A stretch of 38,297 bases of DNA, from the NCBI GenBank assembly GCA_030540405.1, contig JAUNWH010000024.1, positions 1-38,297 of the forward strand, given 5' to 3'. A program made the position numbers and the translations under genes. This stretch comes from Spirochaetales bacterium. Its GTDB lineage: Bacteria; Spirochaetota; Spirochaetia; Treponematales; Treponemataceae. Position 1 is the first letter of the stretch. Each line of letters starts with the position of its first letter. The notes under the pieces are model-generated. The model was not told the DNA's origin and did no database searches. It saw only the letters and a program-made list of their open reading frames with translations. Of the stretch, positions 31,647 to 38,297 are shown piece by piece.

Positions 31647-32351
31647 TTAGTTTTTGCAAAGTCTAAGAAGGGCTTTTACTTCGTCTTGAGTCAAATCCCT
31701 GAACTGCCCAAACTGAAGCTCTCCAACTCCAACGCAGCCAATTCTTATGCGCATAAGGCTTTTTATTCCGACTTCATACTTTTCAAACACACGGCGGATT
31801 TCGCGGTTTTTGCCTTCAACAAGAACGATTCTCATTCTATGCGAATTAAGCTCTCGGGCATCTTTGCAGCGGTAAAAAACTCCGTCAATCCTGATTCCGT
31901 CCATAAAGTCGTCCGCAAGAAAGCGCGGCATAGGAAGGCTTGTGTCTACAATGTATTCTTTTTCAAGCTCTGCGGAAGGATGGGAAAGTTTGGCGGCAAA
32001 GTCGCCGTCGTTTGTAAAAATAATAAGACCACTTGAAAACATATCAAGCCTGCCCACATTGTAAAGACGCTCCGAATAAGCTTCTTTAAGCAAGTCAACT
32101 GCAACAGGGCGGCCTTTTTCATCGCTCGCGGAACACACATAACCAGAAGGCTTATTTAAAAGAACATAACGTTTTTTTTCTTCAAGGTGAATTTCTTTTT
32201 CATCAACACAGACTTCGTCTTGCGCGCTGACTTTAGTTCCAAGCTCTGTTACAACAGTTCCGTTTACGGTAACACGCCCGGCGCAGATAATCTCTTCGCT
32301 GGCACGGCGGCTTGCGACACCACATTTCGCCATATACTGCTGAAGGCGCAT
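31647..32351 (-). CDS. rluB: RsuA/RluB/E/F-family pseudouridine synthase
   Basis: The 234-residue enzyme has an N-terminal S4 domain (MRLQQYMAKCGVASRRASEE) and a catalytic domain with NVGRLDMFSSGLIIFTND, where the Asp of GRLD is the nucleophile, and NREIRRVFEKYEVGIKSLMR near the end. It modifies a single rRNA uridine; RluB acts on 23S U2605, but RsuA-like use is possible. ATG 32351 is chosen because it begins the S4 domain and follows AGAAGAG; the frame runs further upstream into scpB. It is part of the recA-to-rpsA series, 12 bp before cmk-rpsA. Confidence 0.88.
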   Translation of the reverse strand: MRLQQYMAKCGVASRRASEEIICAGRVTVNGTVVTELGTKVSAQDEVCVDEKEIHLEEKKRYVLLNKPSGYVCSASDEKGRPVAVDLLKEAYSERLYNVGRLDMFSSGLIIFTNDGDFAAKLSHPSAELEKEYIVDTSLPMPRFLADDFMDGIRIDGVFYRCKDARELNSHRMRIVLVEGKNREIRRVFEKYEVGIKSLMRIRIGCVGVGELQFGQFRDLTQDEVKALLRLCKN

Positions 32352-32379
32352 AGACTCTTCTTTTTTTTCTTTTGAATTA

Positions 32380-33039
32380 TTAACGGGCAAGTTCGAACCT
32401 CTCGCTTTCTTTTTCATCAAGCTGCGGCAAATCGGCAATGCTCTGTAAATGGAAGAATTCAAGGAACTCTTTTGTTGTGCCGTACATGACAGGCTTTCCG
32501 GGAATATCTTTTTTTCCGACTTCCTTTATAAACTTTCTGTCAAGCAAAATACGCATCATGTTATCCACATTTACATGGCGGATGCTTTCGATTTCCGCAC
32601 GCGTTATAGGCTGACTGTAAGCAATAATCGACAAAGTTTCAATAGCGGCGCGGCTCAATCTGCCTTCATTCTTTTTTCCATACCGCTCTTTTACAAAGTC
32701 AAAGCATTCTCTTTTTGGCGTAAGAGTCCAGCCTCCGATAATCATTGAAAGCTCAATTCCTGAATCCGCATTTGAATATTTTTCTTTTAGACGCTCAATG
32801 CATTCTTCAATTACATTAGAAGCCATCTTTGTTATCTTTGAAAGATTTTCAACAGTCTGAGGCTCGCTTTCTAAAAAAAGAACAGTTTCCAAAAGAGCAG
32901 TTTCTGTATCAAGATTTAAATCTGCCCGGCGTTTCTCAAGGTCGTTTTCAGCTTCGTCCAAAGTATCTTCTGAAGCCTCTATATTCTCATTTACTTCTTT
33001 TTTTTCCTCTGAAATCATGCCGCTTTCTGCTTCCTGCAT
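32380..33039 (-). CDS. scpB: segregation and condensation protein B
   Basis: The 219-residue protein binds ScpA and the SMC complex during chromosome compaction. Two winged-helix units are seen (TALLETVLFLESEPQTVENL and RLSRAAIETLSIIAYSQPIT with RAEIESIRHVNVDNMMRIL, shown in part), the standard ScpB layout, with an acidic N-terminal extension of about 40 residues. ATG 33039 has an SD (GGAGA, 8 nt). It overlaps the end of scpA by 25 bp. Confidence 0.93.
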   Translation of the reverse strand: MQEAESGMISEEKKEVNENIEASEDTLDEAENDLEKRRADLNLDTETALLETVLFLESEPQTVENLSKITKMASNVIEECIERLKEKYSNADSGIELSMIIGGWTLTPKRECFDFVKERYGKKNEGRLSRAAIETLSIIAYSQPITRAEIESIRHVNVDNMMRILLDRKFIKEVGKKDIPGKPVMYGTTKEFLEFFHLQSIADLPQLDEKESERFELAR

Positions 33040-33770
33040 ATTTTTATATCTCCAAACATTTTATTTTGATATATTTCAACTAAATTCAATTTTACTGCTT
33101 CAAGAATCGCCATAAAAGCGCAAATCACGTCAAGCTCGTTTCCTTTTCTAGTTATCAAGTCTGTAAACATGCATTCGCTTTTCTTTTCCAAAAGCTCGTT
33201 TATCAAGGCGATTTTTTCATTCGGAGCAATGTCCTCGCCCATGTTCAAAAGACGCTCATCCGGATTCACATTTGTAAGATTCCTAAAAATCTTCTGCATA
33301 TCCTGAAGCAAAGCCCAAGTGTCCATTTTTTTCCACTGGGAATCATCTTCGTCAAACGGAAGCGTTCTTTCGATTTTCTTGCGCTCAAAGCTCCATTCGC
33401 TCTGCTCTTCCTGCTCTTCCATTAAAACAGAAAGCTTTTTAAAACGCTGATATTCAATAAGCTGCTCAACAAGCTCTTCGCGGGGATCTTCCATGCTTTC
33501 ATCGTCATCATAGCGCACTTCAACAGGCAAAAGAAGACGGCTCTTTATGCACGCAAGTTTTGCAGCCCAAAGATAGAATTCGCTCAAATCCTGCAAGTCA
33601 AGCTCAACAGCATAGTCAAGATAATCCTGAAACTGCTCTGTAATTTCCGCAATCGGAATATCATAGATGTTTATTTTATTTTCGCGTATAAGACTCCATA
33701 AAAGATCAAGAGGTCCTTCAAATGTTCCTGCCATAAATTTTCTATGGCAAACTGCCCGTTCTTGTTCCAT
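33015..33770 (-). CDS. scpA: segregation and condensation protein A
   Basis: The 251-residue kleisin links the SMC heads with ScpB. The N-terminal FEGPLDLLWSLIRENKINIY and the LSEFYLWAAKLACIKSRLLL segment are typical. The C-terminal part is shorter than in many relatives but keeps a winged-helix-like end (NELDVICAFMAILEAVKLNL). ATG 33770 has an SD (GGAG, 6 nt). It follows folK by 22 bp and overlaps scpB. Confidence 0.93.
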   Translation of the reverse strand: MEQERAVCHRKFMAGTFEGPLDLLWSLIRENKINIYDIPIAEITEQFQDYLDYAVELDLQDLSEFYLWAAKLACIKSRLLLPVEVRYDDDESMEDPREELVEQLIEYQRFKKLSVLMEEQEEQSEWSFERKKIERTLPFDEDDSQWKKMDTWALLQDMQKIFRNLTNVNPDERLLNMGEDIAPNEKIALINELLEKKSECMFTDLITRKGNELDVICAFMAILEAVKLNLVEIYQNKMFGDIKICRKQKAA

Positions 33771-33792
33771 TTTGCGCTCCGAAGCAATATTT

Positions 33793-34299
33793 TTAAAACG
33801 AACAATATTTTTCCACCCGCTGATCCTTTAAAAGCTCCAGTTTTTTTCCGTAGAATTCTATGTCCGCTTTATTAACATCGGCATTTTTTTGCAAAACTTC
33901 AAGAAAAGGCGCAAGAACAAACGCTCTTTCTAAAAGACGCTCATGCGGAATCACAAGATTTTCTTTTTTTACAGTCTGATTTCCAAAAAGCTCTATGTCA
34001 ATGTCCAAGGAGCGCGGACCGTTTCTAAATTCAAGGCTTCTGTCGCGTCCGAATTTCTGTTCAATTGAATGGATTTTTTCAAGAAGAGAATCAGGAGTTC
34101 CGCTGAATTTTCCAACGGCAACCATATTATAAAAGTCATCTTGCTCGCAGACATACATAGCCGCAGTTCTGTATATGGAAGAAACTTCAAGCTCATGCAT
34201 AAAATCTGCAAGGCAAGAGCAGGCTCTTGTTAAAAGCTCCAGGGAAGAAAAAGCCCCGAAACTTTTATTAGATCCAAGCCCCAAAACAACACGTTCCAT
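33793..34299 (-). CDS. folK: 2-amino-4-hydroxy-6-hydroxymethyldihydropteridine pyrophosphokinase
   Basis: The 168-residue HPPK transfers pyrophosphate from ATP to hydroxymethyl-dihydropterin in folate synthesis. Motifs are present: GLGSN at the start, YNMVAVGKFSG, GPRSLDIDIELFG with Mg-binding Asp residues, and IPHERLLERAFVLAPFLEV. ATG 34299 lies 6 bp after recA's stop with no SD, so it is probably translated by coupling. Folate from this step feeds GlyA. Confidence 0.94.
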   Translation of the reverse strand: MERVVLGLGSNKSFGAFSSLELLTRACSCLADFMHELEVSSIYRTAAMYVCEQDDFYNMVAVGKFSGTPDSLLEKIHSIEQKFGRDRSLEFRNGPRSLDIDIELFGNQTVKKENLVIPHERLLERAFVLAPFLEVLQKNADVNKADIEFYGKKLELLKDQRVEKYCSF

Positions 34300-34305
34300 A
34301 AAAAA

Positions 34306-35583
34306 TTAGAAAAGCTCGTCTGGAACAGGCTTGTCTTCCGAAGCGGCTTTTGCAAGGCTTGCTGCCTTTGACTTTGTTGCTTTTGCAGGCTTTTCTTCTG
34401 CGGCAGGAGCAGCCGGAGCTTTTTCAGCAGGCTTTTCTTCTTTTACAGGTGTTTCAACGACAGAGCCAGTTCCAACGCCTTTTGCCCTCATTTCCTTTTC
34501 ATACTGAAGAATCTGCTCTTTTGTTACAACTTCGCCTTCTTTTGTACGCAAAATCTGTCCAGGGAAAATCTTTTCGCGCAAAGTATTTTCAAGCTCCATT
34601 TTAAATGCCGGATTGTTTTCTATATAAGCAACCGCATTTTCTTTTCCCTGGCCGACCTTTTCATCCCCTCTTGTGTACCAGGCGCCACGTTTGTCTATAA
34701 GCCCATGTTTTACAGAAGAGTCCAAAATAGATGCGGCGGAAGAAATTCCTTTTCCGAAGTAAATATCAAGCTCAACTTTGCGGAATGGAGGCGCAACTTT
34801 GTTCTTTACAATTTTTACACGCACACGGTTTCCTACAGCATCCTCTTCGCCCTTGCCGTCAATTGATTCAATTCTGCGGATTTCAAGACGGATAGATGAA
34901 TAGAATTTCAGCGCGTTTCCACCAGTTGTAGTTTCAGGATTTCCAAACATAACGCCAATTTTCATGCGAATCTGGTTTATAAAGACTACAATACACTTGC
35001 TCTTTCCGACAATGGCAGTAAGCTTTCTAAGCGCCTGGCTCATAAGACGAGCCTGCAAGCCCATAACAGAATCTCCCATCTCGCCTTCAATTTCTTTTTG
35101 AGGAGTAAGGGCGGCAACTGAATCCACAACAATTATGTCAACTGCGCCAGAACGCACAAGGTTTTCACAAATTTCAAGAGCCTGCTCTCCAGTATCCGGC
35201 TGGCTCACCCAAAGCTCGTCAATGTTCACACCAAGATTTTTGGCATAAACAGGGTCTAAAGCGTGCTCAGCGTCAATAAAAGCCGCAATTCCGCCAAGCT
35301 TTTGAGCCTCGGCAACAGCATGAAGCGCAAGAGTTGTTTTTCCAGAGCTTTCAGGACCGTACATTTCAATTACACGTCCGCGCGGATAGCCTCCGATTCC
35401 AAGGGCTTCGTCAAGCAATATCGAGCCTGAAGGAACAACATCAATAGAAGCAGTGTCTGTTTTTGTTCCAAGCTTCATCAAAGAGCCAGTGCCAAACTGC
35501 TTTTCAATCTGAAGCCTTGCAGCTTCCAAGGCCTTTAACTTTTCCGACATTTCAACCGGAAATTTTTCTTCTGTCTTAGCCAT
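34306..35583 (-). CDS. recA: recombinase RecA
   Basis: The 425-residue protein carries the RecA core with Walker [16 protein letters not shown]-binding loops ([20 protein letters not shown], in part) and the polymerisation N-terminus. It promotes strand exchange and repair. The core is complete, but the C-terminus is extended by about 75 residues rich in Lys, Glu, Ala and Pro ([17 protein letters not shown], then [20 protein letters not shown]), longer than the usual 20-residue acidic tail. ATG 35583 follows GGAG by 6 to 7 nt. It heads the recA-folK-scpA-scpB-rluB-cmk/rpsA series. A weak TTTAAG-16-TATATT lies just upstream. Confidence 0.97.
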   Translation of the reverse strand: MAKTEEKFPVEMSEKLKALEAARLQIEKQFGTGSLMKLGTKTDTASIDVVPSGSILLDEALGIGGYPRGRVIEMYGPESSGKTTLALHAVAEAQKLGGIAAFIDAEHALDPVYAKNLGVNIDELWVSQPDTGEQALEICENLVRSGAVDIIVVDSVAALTPQKEIEGEMGDSVMGLQARLMSQALRKLTAIVGKSKCIVVFINQIRMKIGVMFGNPETTTGGNALKFYSSIRLEIRRIESIDGKGEEDAVGNRVRVKIVKNKVAPPFRKVELDIYFGKGISSAASILDSSVKHGLIDKRGAWYTRGDEKVGQGKENAVAYIENNPAFKMELENTLREKIFPGQILRTKEGEVVTKEQILQYEKEMRAKGVGTGSVVETPVKEEKPAEKAPAAPAAEEKPAKATKSKAASLAKAASEDKPVPDELF

Positions 35584-35818
35584 TTTTTTCTCCAATATAA
35601 CAGCAGGAATAAAACCTTAAACAGAAAACAGCGGAAACTAAAGCTCCAAACTTCTTAGTTTAAGATTTTATAACTTTATATACATTTTTTTTAATTTTAT
35701 GCACTGAATTCAAAAAATCTTTAAAAATATACCATAAAAAAAAATAGTTTTAAAGTGGGGAAAAGAAATGCAATTGATTTTTGTCAGGAGACCTTGCAAA
35801 GACACGCAAGCCTATTTG

Positions 35819-35830
35819 ACGTGTACACGT
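35819..35830. repeat. 12-bp perfect palindrome
   Basis: ACGTGTACACGT is self-complementary and lies in the 460-bp gap between recA and the ferredoxin gene. It may be an operator or part of a terminator of the gene whose remnant lies just to its right. Confidence 0.3.
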
Positions 35831-35849
35831 AAGAACATAATGCAGAATT

Positions 35850-35939
35850 CTATTTTGCAGTGCGGACAAGGCGGAAACCGTAGTCAGCATTGTCCGTCTC
35901 ATCACGATAATACGGATAGTAGCGTTGCTGGACAAAGAC
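35850..35939 (-). pseudogene. remnant of a SUMF1/formylglycine-generating-enzyme-type gene
   Basis: On the minus strand the last codons before TAG (35852-35850) translate to YYPYYRDETDNADYGFRLVR followed by TAK. This is the typical C-terminal end of SUMF1/FGE-sulfatase domain proteins (...GFRLVR), common in treponemes. The frame is open only back to a stop at about 35966-35964 and has no start codon, so just the 3' end remains. Homology to the end of the domain is by recall. The 35584-35849 stretch shows nothing else coding. Confidence 0.5.
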
Positions 35940-36001
35940 AAACAAAAAACAAAACTTGCCTTTTTAGAAAATTTCAAGTATTATTTTTTTTAGAAGATTT
36001 C

Positions 36002-36007
36002 TATAAT
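36002..36007 (+). promoter_or_regulatory. -10 element of the ferredoxin gene
   Basis: TATAAT at 36002-36007, about 37 bp before ATG 36044. The -35 is not clear (TATTAT at 17 bp). The leader includes an SD, GAGGT, 5 nt before the ATG. Confidence 0.55.
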
Positions 36008-36043
36008 ATAGAAGTTTTCCACACACACAAACCGAGGTATTTT

Positions 36044-36214
36044 ATGGCTTACAAAATTTCATCGGACTGCATCAACTGCGGAGCATGCGAAGGCGAATGT
36101 CCTTCAGAAGCAATCAGCGAAGTAAACGACAAGCGTCAGATCAATGCTGACAACTGCGTAAGCTGCGGATCTTGCGCTTCTGTATGTCCAGTTGGAGCAA
36201 TCTCAGAAGAGTAA
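36044..36214 (+). CDS. 2[4Fe-4S] ferredoxin
   Basis: The 56-residue protein has two ferredoxin motifs: CINCGACEGECP at residues 9-20 and CVSCGSCASVCP at about 38-49. Each supplies Cys ligands CxxCxxCxxxCP for a [4Fe-4S] cluster. It carries electrons in fermentative or anaerobic metabolism, for example pyruvate:ferredoxin oxidoreductase or hydrogenase. A good SD (GAGGT, 5 nt) fixes the start. It was found by hand because it is shorter than the neighbouring genes. It ends with a hairpin/terminator region. Confidence 0.95.
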   Translation: MAYKISSDCINCGACEGECPSEAISEVNDKRQINADNCVSCGSCASVCPVGAISEE

Positions 36215-36275
36215 CAGCCACAAGCTGTTAAAGAACAAGGCTGTTCAGGAATATTTTCTTGAGCAGCCCTTTTTT
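36212..36275 (+). terminator. hairpin plus terminator abutting the M23 gene's start
   Basis: TAACAGC (36212-36218) pairs with GCTGTTA (36224-36230). A second stem, GGCTGTTCA (36239-36247) with TGAGCAGCC (36260-36268, one G-U), is followed by C and six T ending at 36275, immediately before ATG 36276. AACAGCC of the first hairpin is also complementary to GGCTGTT of the terminator, so the two stems can exclude each other, like an attenuator. Confidence 0.7.
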
Positions 36276-37163
36276 ATGAAGCAAAAACTTTTTTTTATCG
36301 TAGGAACATTTTTTTCACTTTTCTGCGTGCAGGCGCAAACTTTTCCGCAAATTCCTTTCTTGGAATCGCGCGACTTTCTTTTTTCCCAGTATCAGCAGGA
36401 AGTCCAGCAGTGCCAGAAAGATTTTTTTAGGTCAAACACAAGCGTTCCAACTTTCTATTCATACAAAGCAAAAAAAGGCGACACAATTTTTACCGTGGCG
36501 GCAAGATGCAGCATCTGGCAGGAAACTTTGTCAACCGCAAATTCAATAGAAAATAGCGGAGAAGTCCTTGAAGGCAAAACAATAATTCTTCCTTCCGCAA
36601 ACGGACTTTTTATCCCGGAGCTTCCTGCCACTTCCATAGAATTTCTGCTTGCAAACGAGCATAAAGAAAAAATTCTGCAGGGAGCTTTTGAGCAGTACAA
36701 AATAAACGGAAAGCTTTTCTATTTTATTCCCGGAGAAAGATTCAGTCCGGCAGAACGGGCGTATTTTTTAAACCCCGGAATGTCCATGCCGCTAGAAAAA
36801 AGCATTCTTACTTCCGCCTACGGAAAACGCCAAAGTCCCATAACCGGCAGGTGGCAGTTTCACAAAGGAATAGACCTTGCAGCTCCGGCGGGAACTTCTG
36901 TATTTGCCTGCAAAACTGGAACCGTAAAATCCGTGGAAAGAGGAAACAGAATCTACGGAAACCACATTACAATTTCCCACGCAGGCGGAATGGAAAGCTC
37001 CTACGCCCACCTTTCCGAAATCCTAGTTGAAGAAGGAGAAGCAGTTGCGACAGGGCAGAAAATCGGCAAAGTCGGAACAACAGGGCTTTCAACAGGCCCG
37101 CATCTTCACTTTGAAATAAAGCAGAACGGCTCTTCACTAAATCCCGGAAAATACTTGAAATAA
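36276..37163 (+). CDS. secreted LysM/M23 metallopeptidase
   Basis: The 295-residue product has a signal peptide (MKQKLFFIVGTFFSLFCVQA), a LysM-like peptidoglycan-binding region (about 60-105; YKAKKGDTIFTVAARCSI), and a C-terminal M23 domain with zinc-binding FHKGIDLAAPAGTS and GPHLHFEIK. It would cut or bind cell-wall peptides in the periplasm, in line with division or envelope maintenance. The start at ATG 36276 follows a T-run with no SD. Its messages come at least partly through the ferredoxin terminator. Confidence 0.85.
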   Translation: MKQKLFFIVGTFFSLFCVQAQTFPQIPFLESRDFLFSQYQQEVQQCQKDFFRSNTSVPTFYSYKAKKGDTIFTVAARCSIWQETLSTANSIENSGEVLEGKTIILPSANGLFIPELPATSIEFLLANEHKEKILQGAFEQYKINGKLFYFIPGERFSPAERAYFLNPGMSMPLEKSILTSAYGKRQSPITGRWQFHKGIDLAAPAGTSVFACKTGTVKSVERGNRIYGNHITISHAGGMESSYAHLSEILVEEGEAVATGQKIGKVGTTGLSTGPHLHFEIKQNGSSLNPGKYLK

Positions 37164-37198
37164 AAGAAATTACACTAGAAATCCGAGCGATTTAGGAT

Positions 37199-37204
37199 TA
37201 TAAT
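37199..37204 (+). promoter_or_regulatory. -10 of the secreted repeat-protein gene, leaderless
   Basis: TATAAT (37199-37204) is followed by six bases and ATG 37211. The -35 is weak (TAGAAA at 37176-37181 with 17 bp). No SD. Confidence 0.55.
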
Positions 37205-37210
37205 ATCAGC

Positions 37211-38215
37211 ATGAAATCTTGCATTGCTAGGAAAAACAAAAAAGTTTTCTCTTTAATGTTTTTGGCTTTCTTTGGAATCCTTATGTCCAATGCCGAGCCT
37301 TTCCGAGTGCGCAAGACAAATTTAATTACAATAGATTCGCTGTTTGAAAAAAAATCAGTTGAAGCCGGCGTAAACGATGCTGTTGCAATAAAGCTTCCGG
37401 AAGACAAGACTTTTATAGAAGGAATTGAAATTTCAATAAAAGTTCCAAAAATAGTCGCTGAATGGCGGGATTCCGTGGCATGGTCGTTGTATTCAGGAAT
37501 TTCGCCAGTTCCAGAGGAAAAGCTGATTGACTACAGCGGAACAAGGGCGGAAGTCGGAACATTCGGAGAAAGCCTAAGCTTTAATATAAAAGTTCCAACC
37601 AAGAAAAACAATTCAATAAAAAGCGACGCATATTCGTACCTAGCGCAGATGATTCCTGCAAATGCCGACGGATTTTTGTTCTTTAGGCTTCAGCTTGCGA
37701 TGAAAGGCTCAAGCGATTTAATTTCAAAGTCAAAATTCAGCGTATGCGCATATCCGATTCTTTCAAATGAAGGAAAAATTTCTCTTGCCATAAATTCAGC
37801 GGAAAACGAAGAGGCAAAAGAATTCACTGTTTTTGTTGACGGAAAGCAGTCTGAGCTGGGTAAAAAAGATATTCTTGTTTCAGCGGGAAGCCACAACGTA
37901 AACATCGTAAGCGACTTTTACCGCAATGAAGTACGCACAGTGAGCGTTGAACAGGCAAAGACTTCAAGCATTGAAATTTCTCTTAGGGAAATAAAGCCAA
38001 TAATCAGGCTTATTGCTCCAGAAGGCACAAAAATAACATTTGATAATGACGAATACATAGCTCCAGTAGAACAATTTTACACAACAAGTGGCGAACACAC
38101 AGTAAAATTCATTGTTGGCGACTACGAAATAACAAAGACAGTTTCAGCATTGGACGGGCGAAGCTACAATATTTCAGTAAACATTGACGCATCTATTGAA
38201 GAAACAGATGAATAA
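37211..38215 (+). CDS. secreted protein with PEGA-like C-terminal repeats
   Basis: The 334-residue product has a signal peptide (KVFSLMFLAFFGILMSNAEP) and no lipobox. Residues about 30-190 form an unrecognised beta-rich domain; about 195-325 holds two PEGA/Ig-like repeats (KEFTVFVDGKQSELGKKDIL with SAGSHNVNIVSDFYRNEVRT, and IRLIAPEGTKITFDNDEYIA with TSGEHTVKFIVGDYEITKTV). PEGA-type modules are common in secreted or surface proteins of spirochaetes. The role is unknown; it is probably periplasmic. The sequence is intact to a stop at 38213-38215. Confidence 0.7.
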   Translation: MKSCIARKNKKVFSLMFLAFFGILMSNAEPFRVRKTNLITIDSLFEKKSVEAGVNDAVAIKLPEDKTFIEGIEISIKVPKIVAEWRDSVAWSLYSGISPVPEEKLIDYSGTRAEVGTFGESLSFNIKVPTKKNNSIKSDAYSYLAQMIPANADGFLFFRLQLAMKGSSDLISKSKFSVCAYPILSNEGKISLAINSAENEEAKEFTVFVDGKQSELGKKDILVSAGSHNVNIVSDFYRNEVRTVSVEQAKTSSIEISLREIKPIIRLIAPEGTKITFDNDEYIAPVEQFYTTSGEHTVKFIVGDYEITKTVSALDGRSYNISVNIDASIEETDE

Positions 38216-38249
38216 CCACTCTGATAGTATTTAAATGCATAAAAACAAA

Positions 38250-38284
38250 AGGAATACTTTCTAAGAGGCTAAGTAAGTATTCCT
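38250..38284. other. 10-bp hairpin near the right edge
   Basis: AGGAATACTT (38250-38259) pairs perfectly with AAGTATTCCT (38275-38284), with a 15-nt loop. There is no T tract, so it is not a standard terminator. It may start an element that continues beyond the window. Confidence 0.5.
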
Positions 38285-38297
38285 AAAGCCCTAAGTG

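Noticed and set aside
38250-38284. Terminator of the secreted repeat-protein gene
   Set aside because: A good stem but with no T tract; listed only as a hairpin.
1-38297. CRISPR array
   Set aside because: No series of equal repeats with regular spacers was found; the repeats present are two-copy or palindromic.

Overview
The window looks like chromosome from a host-associated treponeme (Spirochaetes) of low to moderate GC. The evidence is a roughly 500-residue spirochaete-type serine hydroxymethyltransferase, a cytidylate kinase fused to ribosomal protein S1, poly-G tracts at surface-protein genes, many small treponeme-style lipoproteins, and the gene run recA-folK-scpA-scpB-rluB-cmk/rpsA. 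The genus is an inference; no rRNA gene is present to settle it.

Layout. 1-1800: glyA with a structured leader and a strong terminator. 1817-9356 is an accessory region. It holds a GNAT/RHH toxin-antitoxin pair, an SH3-domain fragment, a LapA-like/SPOR envelope pair, a PIN-domain toxin-antitoxin pair bracketed by a duplicated promoter repeat, a 213-bp nested palindrome, a three-gene cluster (PUA-like protein, PD-(D/E)XK nuclease, ankyrin protein with an HTH-like tail) that could be an undescribed defence module, an LRR protein, a lipoprotein with an in-frame G8 tract and an XRE regulator. 9376-10098: an outer-membrane beta-barrel gene whose promoter spacer contains a G8 tract, a likely phase-variation switch. 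10196-18089: metabolic and housekeeping genes (GH2 glycosidase, adenosine deaminase, RRM protein with an SD-masking leader hairpin, M28 peptidase, EamA transporter, RluD-type synthase, RsgA). 18177-18335: tRNA-Lys with its own promoter and terminator. 18377-26181: B12-type radical SAM protein, EF-G, a response regulator with a degenerate HD-GYP domain, nadE and rlmJ. 26184-35583: a long minus-strand series from recA down through S1, a sigma-54 activator, a TPR protein and a lipoprotein. 35584-38297: a SUMF1 3' remnant, a 2[4Fe-4S] ferredoxin, an M23 peptidase and a secreted repeat protein.

How the parts relate. The minus-strand run links recombination (RecA), chromosome segregation (ScpA/B), folate synthesis (FolK) and ribosome/RNA functions (RluB, Cmk-S1). 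GlyA and FolK both serve one-carbon metabolism. Several plus- and minus-strand genes have a good -10 box only 6 to 9 nt before the ATG and no Shine-Dalgarno sequence, which predicts leaderless or near-leaderless mRNAs. The envelope genes (lipoprotein, barrel protein) carry G8 tracts, and the accessory genes between them are the best place to look for new biology. Start codons below were chosen by SD and promoter spacing, so several differ from the longest possible reading frame.
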